Below, piece after piece: positions 1 through 6,389 of a stretch of 8,048 nucleotides of DNA. The notes under the pieces were generated by a model. The model saw only the letters and a list, made by a program, of their open reading frames with translations, had not been told where the DNA came from and did no database searches. Both the position numbers and the translations under genes were made by a program. Position 1 is the first letter of the stretch. Every line of letters begins with the position of its first letter. The stretch comes from Susulua sp964536195 (lineage in GTDB: Bacteria > Omnitrophota > Gorgyraeia > Duberdicusellales > 4484-171): positions 1-8,048 of the forward strand of contig CAZHVO010000043.1 of the NCBI GenBank assembly GCA_964536195.1, given 5' to 3'.

Positions 1-1808
1 CCGGGGTTGCTAGCGGTAAAGCCTTTCCATCGGTAGTTGCTTTTACAAAAGATGGTCAAAGGTTAGTTGGCGAACCAGCAAAAAGACAAGCAGCAGTTAA
101 CCCTGAAGGAACTGTTTTGGCTGCCAAAAGAAAAATCGGAACAGATTTTAAATTTAATGTTTATGGAAATGAGTATACACCTCAGCAAATATCAGCATTT
201 ATTTTACAAAAAATAAAAGCTGATGCTGAGAGTTATCTTGGTGATACAGTAAAAGATGCTGTGATTACCGTACCAGCTTACTTTAATGATAATCAAAGGC
301 AGGCAACAAAGGATGCTGGCGCAATTGCCGGTTTAAATGTTTTGAGAATCATCAATGAGCCTACAGCAGCCTGTTTAGCTTACGGGTTAAATAAAGTAGG
401 TAAAGAGCTGAAAATTATGGTATTTGACTTTGGCGGCGGTACCTTAGACGTTACAATAATGGAGATGTGGTCTGAAGGCGGTTTCAAGGTTCTTTCAACC
501 CATGGTGACACTCATCTCGGTGGAACCGATATGGATAACGCTTTAATTGGCTATATTGCCGATGATTTTAAGAAGCAAAGTGGAATAGATTTAAGAAATG
601 ATAAAATGGCAATGCAAAGGTTACGAGAGGCAGCAGAGAAGGCAAAGATTGAACTTTCCAGCACTTTAACTACAGACATTAATTTACCCTTTATAACTGC
701 TGATTCTAACGGGCCTAAGCATCTTACGATGACGATAAACCGGGCTAAGGTAGAAGAATTAGTAACACCGATAGTTAGCAAGTGCAAGTCTCCGTTGGAG
801 AGTGCGATTAGTGATGCTAAAGTTTCAGCATCTGATATTGATAAGGTTATTATGGTTGGTGGCCCTACTCGGATGCCGATTGTTCAGAAGTTTGTTGAAG
901 ATTATGTTGGTAAAAAAATTGAGCGTGGCATAGATCCAATGGAGTGCGTTTCTATGGGTGCGGCAGTTCAGGCATCGATAATTACCGGAGACACCAAAGA
1001 TGTTCTTCTCCTTGATGTTACGCCTCTTTCATTAGGTATCGAAACTCTCGGTGGAGTGTTTACTAAGCTCATTGAAAGGAATACTACTATTCCTACTAAA
1101 AAGAGCCAGGTTTTCTCAACTGCAGAAGATAACCAACCAGCAGTAACAATTAGAGTATTACAGGGAGAACGGCAAATGGCAGCTGACAATACTGAGCTAG
1201 GGAGATTTGATCTAGTTGGTATACCGGCAGCCCCTCGTGGCCTGCCTCAGATTGAAGTTACCTTTGATATTGACGCCAATGGAATAGTCCACGTACATGC
1301 TAAAGATAAGGGAACTGGAAAAGAACAATCTATACGGATAACCGCACCGGATAAGTTATCCGATGAAGATATTGAAAAGATGGTCAAAGAGGCAGAGAGC
1401 TTTGCCGAAGAAGACAAGAAGAAAAAAGAATCAGTTGAGTTAAAAAACAAAGCTGATACAGCAGTTTATGCTACTGAGAAATCCTTAAAAGACTTTGGAG
1501 ATAAAGTATCAGATGACGAGAAGAAGAAAATCCAAGAGAAGTTAGATGTTTTAAGAGAAATACTTAAAAAATCGGACCTTAGCAAAGAAGAAATTGAAAA
1601 AGCATTGGATGAGCTTACTAAAGCTTCACATAAGCTAGCTGAGCAGATTTATAAGGCTAGCGCTCAGAGTAAAGATCAGGCAGCCGGACCGGGACAACAA
1701 GATCCGGGAGCCGCAGGTAAGCAGCCGCCGGGCGAAGAAGCCAAGAAGCCTGAGGACGATAAAGTCGTTGACGCTGAGTACAAAGAAGACGATAAAAGCA
1801 AAGAATGA
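1..1808 (+). CDS. dnaK: Molecular chaperone DnaK (Hsp70), 5' end cut off by the window
   Basis: ATP-dependent cytosolic Hsp70 that binds exposed hydrophobic peptides, working with DnaJ and GrpE. The frame is open from base 3, giving 601 visible residues; about 30-35 N-terminal residues, including the first phosphate loop, lie upstream. The TTG at 117 is internal, because the 38 codons before it match Hsp70 (FPSVVAFTKDG, LVGEPAKRQA). Counting visible residues: phosphate-2 motif DFGGGT at 142-147, GGPTRMP near 286-292, interdomain linker VLLLDVTPLSLG from about 334, then the beta substrate-binding domain, the helical lid, and a Gly/Pro/Gln-rich tail ending in the usual acidic VVDAEYKED type. 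Between KRKIG and PQQISA there are only about 13 residues, so the roughly 23-residue insertion of proteobacterial DnaK is absent. The stop overlaps dnaJ. No damage is seen. Identification is secure. Confidence 0.98.
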   Translation, partial: GVASGKAFPSVVAFTKDGQRLVGEPAKRQAAVNPEGTVLAAKRKIGTDFKFNVYGNEYTPQQISAFILQKIKADAESYLGDTVKDAVITVPAYFNDNQRQATKDAGAIAGLNVLRIINEPTAACLAYGLNKVGKELKIMVFDFGGGTLDVTIMEMWSEGGFKVLSTHGDTHLGGTDMDNALIGYIADDFKKQSGIDLRNDKMAMQRLREAAEKAKIELSSTLTTDINLPFITADSNGPKHLTMTINRAKVEELVTPIVSKCKSPLESAISDAKVSASDIDKVIMVGGPTRMPIVQKFVEDYVGKKIERGIDPMECVSMGAAVQASIITGDTKDVLLLDVTPLSLGIETLGGVFTKLIERNTTIPTKKSQVFSTAEDNQPAVTIRVLQGERQMAADNTELGRFDLVGIPAAPRGLPQIEVTFDIDANGIVHVHAKDKGTGKEQSIRITAPDKLSDEDIEKMVKEAESFAEEDKKKKESVELKNKADTAVYATEKSLKDFGDKVSDDEKKKIQEKLDVLREILKKSDLSKEEIEKALDELTKASHKLAEQIYKASAQSKDQAAGPGQQDPGAAGKQPPGEEAKKPEDDKVVDAEYKEDDKSKE

Positions 1809-2899
1809 TGAGTTCTAAGAAGGATTATTACGATATTCTCGGCCTTTCACAAGGAACTGGGGTTGATGAAATAAAAAAAGCCTACCGGCAGCTGGTTATG
1901 AAGCATCACCCTGATCGGGTTGAGCCGGCAAAGAAGAAGGAAGCTGAGGAGAGATTTAAAGAAATCTCTGAAGCTTACGCTGTTTTGAGTGATCCCCAGA
2001 AAAAACAATTGTATGATCAATATGGCCATGCTGGGATTAATTCCCGCTACACCACTGAAGATATTTTCCGTGGTGCAGACTTTTCAAGCATTTTTGGTGG
2101 CGGCGGAGGGCTTGGAGATATCTTTGAACAGCTCTTTGGTGGTTCTGGGCTTGATATGTTTGGCGGCGGCGGTACTCGTAGAAGTCAAAGAAGAACTGGC
2201 GAAGACCTACAGCTTCAGGTAAGCATTAGCTTAGAAGAGGTAAGCCGGGGAGTAGAAAAAGATATTACTTTTAACCGTTACGATAAGTGTGGGTCTTGTA
2301 ATGGCGACGGTGCTGCTACCGGCTCATCAAAAGGGACTTGTACAACCTGTAGGGGCTCAGGAACAGTAGGAGGATTCATAAACTTTGCCCAAACTTGCCC
2401 AAATTGCGGCGGTGAAGGAAAGATTATTAAAAATCCTTGCAGAAGATGTTCTGGCCAGGGGAGAACAAAGGGTAATAAAAAACTTAAAGTAAGTATTCCT
2501 AAAGGTGTAGATACTGGGTCAATTCTAAGGTTAAAGAGCGAAGGAAGTTTTGCTGGTAGTGGTAGAGGTGACTTATATGTTTATATAAGTGTTCGATCTC
2601 ACCCAGAATTTGCAAGGGACAGAGACAATATACACTGTAAGGTTGAAGTAGGAGTATTACAAGCAGTTTTAGGTGCAGAAATTGATGTTCCAACTTTATA
2701 CGGAATGGTCAAGATGAAGATTCCGGCTGGCACTCAACCTAATACGATATTTAGGTTAAAAAATAAAGGAGTTGCTAATTTACGCAGCAAGCGCCTTGGT
2801 GATGAGTTAGTGGTATCTGAAATAAAAATACCTAAAAAGTTATCACTTCGACAGAAATCATTATTTAGAGAATTAGTGAAGTTGCAAAAAGAAGAATAA
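1805..2899 (+). CDS. dnaJ: Chaperone protein DnaJ (class A Hsp40)
   Basis: Co-chaperone that delivers substrates to DnaK and stimulates its ATPase. 364 residues, close to the usual 370-380. Order of domains: J domain about 7-72 with HPD at 35-37; Gly/Phe-rich linker about 80-130 with DIF motifs; zinc domain 162-219 with four intact CxxCxGxG repeats (CGSCNGDG, CTTCRGSG, CPNCGGEG, CRRCSGQG); then C-terminal substrate-binding beta domains. All four repeats are complete, so this is a full class A DnaJ and not a CbpA-type protein. Start: two ATGs in tandem (1805 and 1808) overlap the dnaK stop as ATGATG. No clear Shine-Dalgarno precedes them, so translation probably depends on ribosomes finishing dnaK. 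The exact first Met is undecided. Pairing with dnaK implies shared expression. Confidence 0.98.
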   Translation: MMSSKKDYYDILGLSQGTGVDEIKKAYRQLVMKHHPDRVEPAKKKEAEERFKEISEAYAVLSDPQKKQLYDQYGHAGINSRYTTEDIFRGADFSSIFGGGGGLGDIFEQLFGGSGLDMFGGGGTRRSQRRTGEDLQLQVSISLEEVSRGVEKDITFNRYDKCGSCNGDGAATGSSKGTCTTCRGSGTVGGFINFAQTCPNCGGEGKIIKNPCRRCSGQGRTKGNKKLKVSIPKGVDTGSILRLKSEGSFAGSGRGDLYVYISVRSHPEFARDRDNIHCKVEVGVLQAVLGAEIDVPTLYGMVKMKIPAGTQPNTIFRLKNKGVANLRSKRLGDELVVSEIKIPKKLSLRQKSLFRELVKLQKEE

Positions 2900-2902
2900 A
2901 AG

Positions 2903-2922
2903 CTTGTCTGCCGGCAGGCAGG
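2903..2922. repeat. Degenerate 20-nt palindrome between dnaJ and fmdB
   Basis: The sequence CTTGTCTGCCGGCAGGCAGG differs from the perfect palindrome CCTGCCTGCCGGCAGGCAGG at two bases, both C-to-T in the left arm (2904, 2907). In RNA these become G-U pairs, so an 8-bp stem with a CCGG loop still forms. It is much more GC-rich than its surroundings and begins 4 nt after the dnaJ stop. No T-tract follows, so a classical terminator is unlikely. It looks like a dispersed intergenic palindromic repeat. I recall similar elements in candidate-phylum genomes, but cannot check this here. Confidence 0.65.
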
Positions 2923-2933
2923 GAGTATAACCC

Positions 2934-2940
2934 AGAGGAG
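2934..2940 (+). promoter_or_regulatory. Shine-Dalgarno of the fmdB-type gene
   Basis: AGAGGAG ends 6 nt before the ATG at 2947. It selects that ATG over the out-of-frame ATG at 2942, which is only 1 nt from the site. Confidence 0.8.
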
Positions 2941-2946
2941 AATGAT

Positions 2947-3213
2947 ATGCCAACATATGACTACCAGTGTTTAAAATGTGGTATTAATTTCGAAGCTTTT
3001 CAGAAGATGAGCGATGGTGCTCTCCAAGAATGTCCTCAATGTCGGGGCAAGGTAAAGAGGTTAATTGGTTCCGGCTCGGGGATAATTTTTAAGGGCAAAG
3101 GATTTTATGCCACTGATTACAAGAAATCCAAGGAGCCTAGTGTCAAAAAAGAGGTAAATACCCCTTGCCCAGGATGTGACCAATCGGGATGTAAACAAAA
3201 AAACAAGGAGTAG
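2947..3213 (+). CDS. FmdB-family zinc-ribbon protein
   Basis: Small 88-residue protein of the FmdB / CxxC_CxxC_SSSS zinc-ribbon family. Residues 1-58 fit the family closely: MPTYDYQC start, CxxC at 8-11, the FEAFQKMSD segment, second CxxC at 29-32, then KRLIGSGSGIIFKGKGFYATDY. The two CxxC pairs should hold one zinc. The family is named after a putative regulator in methylotroph amidase operons, but its biochemical role is not settled, so no specific function is claimed. Odd feature: the C-terminal tail carries three more cysteines (74, 77, 82; CPGCDQSGC), possibly a second metal site. It sits 47 nt after dnaJ and 2 nt before the DUF1015 gene, whose ribosome site is inside its last codons, so it is likely cotranscribed with them. 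Confidence 0.93.
   Translation: MPTYDYQCLKCGINFEAFQKMSDGALQECPQCRGKVKRLIGSGSGIIFKGKGFYATDYKKSKEPSVKKEVNTPCPGCDQSGCKQKNKE
3205..3210 (+). promoter_or_regulatory. Shine-Dalgarno of the DUF1015 gene
   Basis: AAGGAG lies within the last codons of the FmdB-type gene and ends 5 nt before the ATG at 3216. It supports that start and cotranslation of the two genes. Confidence 0.8.
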
Positions 3214-3215
3214 CA

Positions 3216-4415
3216 ATGCGGTCATTTGCGGTTAAACCTTTTTGTGCAACTTACTATAATCCTTCATGCACCAAAAATTATTCCAATGTTATTTGTCCTC
3301 CTTACGATGTTATCAGTAAAAAGCAATTAAGCTCCCTGAGAAAGAAATCCCCTTATAACTTCTCCCACGTTCTTATTGCTGATAAGAAGAATTATCAGGA
3401 AAAAGGTTCCCTTTTAAACCAATGGGTTAAGAAAGGGGTTCTAATTGATGATTCCCAAGAGAGTTATTATCTTTATGAGCAGAAGTTTAATGTTGAAGGT
3501 AAACCATTTATGCGCTTCGGCCTTCTTTCGCTCTTACAGATGAACAAAAAGGGAATTTTTCCTCATGAGCACACTTTAACAGCGCCTAAAAAAGATCGGA
3601 AAAGAATCATAAGAGCAACTAAGGCTAATTTGAGTCCGATATTTATTATTGCTACCAAGCGTCTGGATGAGTTTGCAAAGACTTATAGAATTTACTCTAA
3701 AAAGAAACCTCTGTTTAAATTTAAAGATAGTGACAATAACCCAAATCGGGTTTGGAAGATTTCTGATAAAGAAAATATCACCAAACTGGGTCGGGCGATA
3801 AATAAGTGCAAGCTAGTCATAGCTGATGGCCACCATCGCTTTGAAATAACCTATGATTACTTCAAGAAGAATAAGAGTAGATTTAAGGACCTTAACTACA
3901 TTTTAGCTTATGTTACTGATTGTCAAAAGGGCCTAAATATCATGCCTACTCATAGAGTGGTTACGATTGAGGATAAAGATAAAGAGTTCTTTAAAAAATT
4001 AGAAAAATACTTTAAAGTTAGTAAGGTTACCGAGAGTGGTCTCGAAAAGAAGCTAAGGGGCTATTCAGGATTTAACTTAGGTATTTGCAGGAAGGATCAG
4101 TTTTATTTTTTGAGCTTAAAAAGCCGGACTACCCTAAATAAAATACCTAATAAACTATATCGAGAGCTTGATACTTACCTCTTGCACCAGCTTGTTTTGC
4201 CCTTATTTAAGATCAAAGGTGCAATTGAGTATACTCATAGCCTTAGCCAAGCAAAAAAGATGTCTGGTGCGAAAAAGGTTGCTTTCATTCTAAGAGCAGT
4301 TCCTCTGGATGCCGTGTTTAAAATATCAAGTCAGGGTTTTAGGCTGCCTCAGAAATCAACATATTTTTATCCTAAAGTCGCTTCAGGCGTTACAATAAGG
4401 AGATTTAAACCTTGA
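3216..4415 (+). CDS. DUF1015 family protein
   Basis: A 399-residue cytosolic protein of the DUF1015 family, close to the usual length of about 400-430, with no signal peptide or membrane segment. Hallmarks in order: ICPPYDVIS (26-34), YYLYEQKF (84-91), GIFPHEHTL (113-121) followed by PKKDR, LSPIF (139-143), IADGHHRFE (202-210), MPTHRVV (243-249), and LPQKSTYFYPK (377-387). All are present, so the gene looks intact. The function is not established as far as I know. The DGHHR motif resembles that of ParB/sulfiredoxin-fold proteins, including free-serine kinases, and I recall DUF1015 genes next to serine-biosynthesis genes elsewhere. A small-molecule phosphotransfer role is therefore a guess. 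The stop overlaps the accD start by 4 nt, implying translational coupling. Confidence 0.92.
   Translation: MRSFAVKPFCATYYNPSCTKNYSNVICPPYDVISKKQLSSLRKKSPYNFSHVLIADKKNYQEKGSLLNQWVKKGVLIDDSQESYYLYEQKFNVEGKPFMRFGLLSLLQMNKKGIFPHEHTLTAPKKDRKRIIRATKANLSPIFIIATKRLDEFAKTYRIYSKKKPLFKFKDSDNNPNRVWKISDKENITKLGRAINKCKLVIADGHHRFEITYDYFKKNKSRFKDLNYILAYVTDCQKGLNIMPTHRVVTIEDKDKEFFKKLEKYFKVSKVTESGLEKKLRGYSGFNLGICRKDQFYFLSLKSRTTLNKIPNKLYRELDTYLLHQLVLPLFKIKGAIEYTHSLSQAKKMSGAKKVAFILRAVPLDAVFKISSQGFRLPQKSTYFYPKVASGVTIRRFKP
4397..4402 (+). promoter_or_regulatory. Shine-Dalgarno that supports the TTG start of accD
   Basis: AAGGAG inside the end of the DUF1015 gene, 9 nt before the TTG at 4412. No ATG is available near the AccD N terminus, so this site decides the start. 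Confidence 0.7.
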
Positions 4416-5251
4416 GGATATTTAAAAAGCCTTTTGGTGATAGCCCCAAGAAGAAAAAGAAAAACATTCCTGACGGGTTATGGAGTAAGTGCCCAAAATG
4501 TTCTCACTTAATTTTTAACAAGATTCTAAAAGAGAATCTAAAGGTATGTCCCAAGTGTAACTATCATTTTACCCTTACTTGCTGGGGTAGGGTAGAGCTG
4601 CTTGTTGACTTAGACAGTTTTAAAGAGTTAGCCCAAAACTTGAGTTCTTCTGACCCTTTAGGGTTTTCTGGTCCTAAAACCTACCAACAAAAATTAGAAG
4701 AAGCAAAAGACGAGACCGGTCTAAAAGCTGCCGCAGTTGTTGGCGAGGCTAAGATTGATAATAAGGAGGTAGCTTTGGCAGTTACTGACTCTCGTTTTAT
4801 TATGGGTTCAATGGGGTCGGTGGTAGGAGAGAAGATAACCCGGGCTTGTGAGGTCGCTTTGAGTAAGCGTATACCTTTGGTTATAGTTTCAGGGTCAGGC
4901 GGAGGAGCCCGGATGTATGAAGGCATGCTTAGCCTTATGCAAATGGCAAAAACCAGTGGTGCTTTATCGCTTCTCAAGAAGGAGAACGTGCCTTTTATCT
5001 CTGTACTTACCAATCCGACCATGGCTGGGGTAATGGCTTCATTTGCCGGGTTAGGCGATGTGACTATTGCTGAACCTGACGCTTTGATTGGTTTTACTGG
5101 CCCGCGGGTCATAAAGCAAACCATAAAACAGGATTTGCCTAAAGGATTTCAGACTTCGGAATTTAATTTAGAACACGGCCTTATAGATTTAGTTGTGCAC
5201 AGAAAAGAACTAAAGAGTACCATTTCAAAGCTAATTTATTATTTGACTTGA
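4412..5251 (+). CDS. accD: Acetyl-CoA carboxylase carboxyltransferase subunit beta
   Basis: Beta subunit of the carboxyltransferase of bacterial acetyl-CoA carboxylase. With AccA it moves the carboxyl group from biotinylated BCCP to acetyl-CoA, giving malonyl-CoA for fatty-acid synthesis. 279 residues, slightly short of the usual 285-305. An N-terminal four-cysteine zinc ribbon (C27, C30, C46, C49; CPKC twice) follows a Lys-rich leader. The crotonase-fold carboxyltransferase domain holds DSRFIMGSMGSVVGEK (126-141), GSGGGARMYEG (161-171), LSLMQMAKTSGAL (173-185), NPTMAGVMASFA (201-212) and IGFTGPRVI (226-234). The glycine loop has one residue more than E. coli SASGGARM. The start is TTG, overlapping the DUF1015 stop (TTGA). 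accA is not in the window. The acetyl-CoA carboxylase assignment rests on the zinc ribbon, which propionyl-CoA carboxylase beta chains lack. Confidence 0.96.
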   Translation: MRIFKKPFGDSPKKKKKNIPDGLWSKCPKCSHLIFNKILKENLKVCPKCNYHFTLTCWGRVELLVDLDSFKELAQNLSSSDPLGFSGPKTYQQKLEEAKDETGLKAAAVVGEAKIDNKEVALAVTDSRFIMGSMGSVVGEKITRACEVALSKRIPLVIVSGSGGGARMYEGMLSLMQMAKTSGALSLLKKENVPFISVLTNPTMAGVMASFAGLGDVTIAEPDALIGFTGPRVIKQTIKQDLPKGFQTSEFNLEHGLIDLVVHRKELKSTISKLIYYLT

Positions 5252-5277
5252 CAATTTTTCGTTTTAAAACTTACAAT
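5248..5277 (+). promoter_or_regulatory. Sigma70-type promoter for the ABC ATPase gene
   Basis: A perfect -35 box TTGACA (5248-5253) overlaps the accD stop. After 18 nt comes TACAAT (5272-5277), five of six to the -10 consensus. Transcription would begin around 5283-5286, at or just before the ATG at 5286. The spacer contains the palindrome GTTTTAAAAC (5261-5270), and ACAATTTTTCGTT (5251) is imperfectly repeated 22 nt later as ACAATTTTCGCTT (5273). These could be operator-like or chance in AT-rich DNA. There is no sign of a terminator for the upstream operon. Confidence 0.6.
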
Positions 5278-5285
5278 TTTCGCTT

Positions 5286-6389
5286 ATGGCAGAAGTAAAA
5301 GTCAAAAACATATACAAGATCTACAAGGGTGATATTCCGGCAGTCAAGGATGTAACCCTTGAGATTAAAGATCGAGAGTTTGTAGTTTTAGTTGGTCCCT
5401 CTGGTTGCGGTAAGTCTACTACCTTAAGGATGATTGCCGGCCTAGAAACTCCTTCTAAGGGTGAGATTTATGTAGGGGAAAAATTGGTTAATAATGTTCC
5501 GCCTAAAGACCGCAATATTGCCATGGTTTTCCAAAACTATGCTCTCTATCCTCATATGGATGTTTACAACAATATGGCTTTCGCTTTAAAATTGCGTAAT
5601 TATCCAAAAACTGATATTGATAAGCGAGTTACAGATGCTGCTGGAATTTTAGGCATAAGCCATTTAATTAATAGAAGGCCAAGAGAGATTTCTGGTGGTG
5701 AGCGCCAAAGGGTTGCTGTGGGAAGGGCGATCGTGAGAAAACCTTATGTTTTTCTTTTTGATGAGCCTTTGAGTAATCTTGACGCTAAGATGCGGGTGCA
5801 AATGCGTACCGAATTTCATAAGCTGCACCTAAAGATTCAAACTACAATGATCTATGTAACTCACGATCAAACCGAAGCTATGACTTTAGGGGATCGTATT
5901 GCGATTATGAAGGACGGAGAGATTTTACAATTTGATACCCCTTTAAATGTTTATGATAATCCGTTAAGTAAGTTTGTTGCTGGTTTTATCGGTTCTCCAC
6001 CGATGAATTTTATGAAGGGGATTATCGTTAAAAAGGATGGGGGCTTGTACTTTGCTGAAGGAAGCTTCAGGGTAAAAATATTAGAGCAGATGTATCCGTC
6101 TTTGGAGAAGTATATTGATAAAAGTATTATCTTTGGCATTCGTCCAGAAAACATCTATGATAAACTTTTTGCTTCATATGCAACAGTCGATAATACTTTA
6201 ACGGTTCTTTGCGATGTTACCGAAACAATGGGATCAAGAAATTATCTTTACCTTTCTACCGGAAAGCACACTATCATTGCGGTGGTCGATGCAACTAACA
6301 AGCCCACTATCGGGAGTATGGTCGAGTTAGTTTTTGACATGAAGAAGGTTCATTTTTTTGACCCTTCAACAGAATATACCATTGTATAA
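5286..6389 (+). CDS. Sugar-type ABC transporter ATP-binding protein (MsmX/UgpC/MalK family)
   Basis: ATPase subunit of a CUT1-type carbohydrate importer; it would act as a dimer on the cytosolic face of a permease pair. 367 residues, normal for the family. Walker A GPSGCGKST (37-45), Q-loop Q83 in VFQNYALYPHM, signature ISGGERQR (135-142; family usually LSGGQ/ER), Walker B VFLFDEP (155-161) with catalytic E160, D-loop SNLD, and switch His193 in VTHDQTEAM. From about 236 comes the MalK-type regulatory/TOBE region, marked by GSPPMNF and FGIRPENI. No permease or binding-protein gene adjoins it, so it may serve several permeases as MsmX does; the substrate (sugar, glycerol-3-phosphate or other) cannot be told. 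The ATG has no Shine-Dalgarno, and a promoter lies immediately upstream. The end overlaps the GGDEF gene. Confidence 0.95.
   Translation: MAEVKVKNIYKIYKGDIPAVKDVTLEIKDREFVVLVGPSGCGKSTTLRMIAGLETPSKGEIYVGEKLVNNVPPKDRNIAMVFQNYALYPHMDVYNNMAFALKLRNYPKTDIDKRVTDAAGILGISHLINRRPREISGGERQRVAVGRAIVRKPYVFLFDEPLSNLDAKMRVQMRTEFHKLHLKIQTTMIYVTHDQTEAMTLGDRIAIMKDGEILQFDTPLNVYDNPLSKFVAGFIGSPPMNFMKGIIVKKDGGLYFAEGSFRVKILEQMYPSLEKYIDKSIIFGIRPENIYDKLFASYATVDNTLTVLCDVTETMGSRNYLYLSTGKHTIIAVVDATNKPTIGSMVELVFDMKKVHFFDPSTEYTIV
6343..6348 (+). promoter_or_regulatory. Probable Shine-Dalgarno of the GGDEF gene
   Basis: AGAAGG (within GAAGAAGG), inside the end of the ABC ATPase gene, 9 nt before the TTG at 6358. It favours this TTG over the in-frame TTG at 6382, which has no purine-rich site at the right distance. 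Confidence 0.5.

Noticed and set aside
117..119. TTG as the true start of dnaK
   Set aside because: The same frame is open to the window edge, and the 38 codons upstream match Hsp70, so this codon is internal.
1680..1760. GC-rich segment at the end of dnaK as inserted foreign DNA
   Set aside because: It encodes the Gly/Pro/Gln-rich disordered tail normal for DnaK C termini; glycine and proline codons explain the composition.
1989..2222. A 77-codon plus-strand open frame in another phase
   Set aside because: It is inside dnaJ, over the J-domain end and Gly/Phe linker, and has no independent support.
2900..2946. Terminator after dnaJ
   Set aside because: The palindrome could form a hairpin, but no run of T follows it, and a ribosome site for the next gene is close behind.
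4681..5124. A 147-codon open frame on the minus strand
   Set aside because: It lies wholly within accD, has no recognisable protein features or ribosome site, and the plus-strand AccD motifs explain the sequence.
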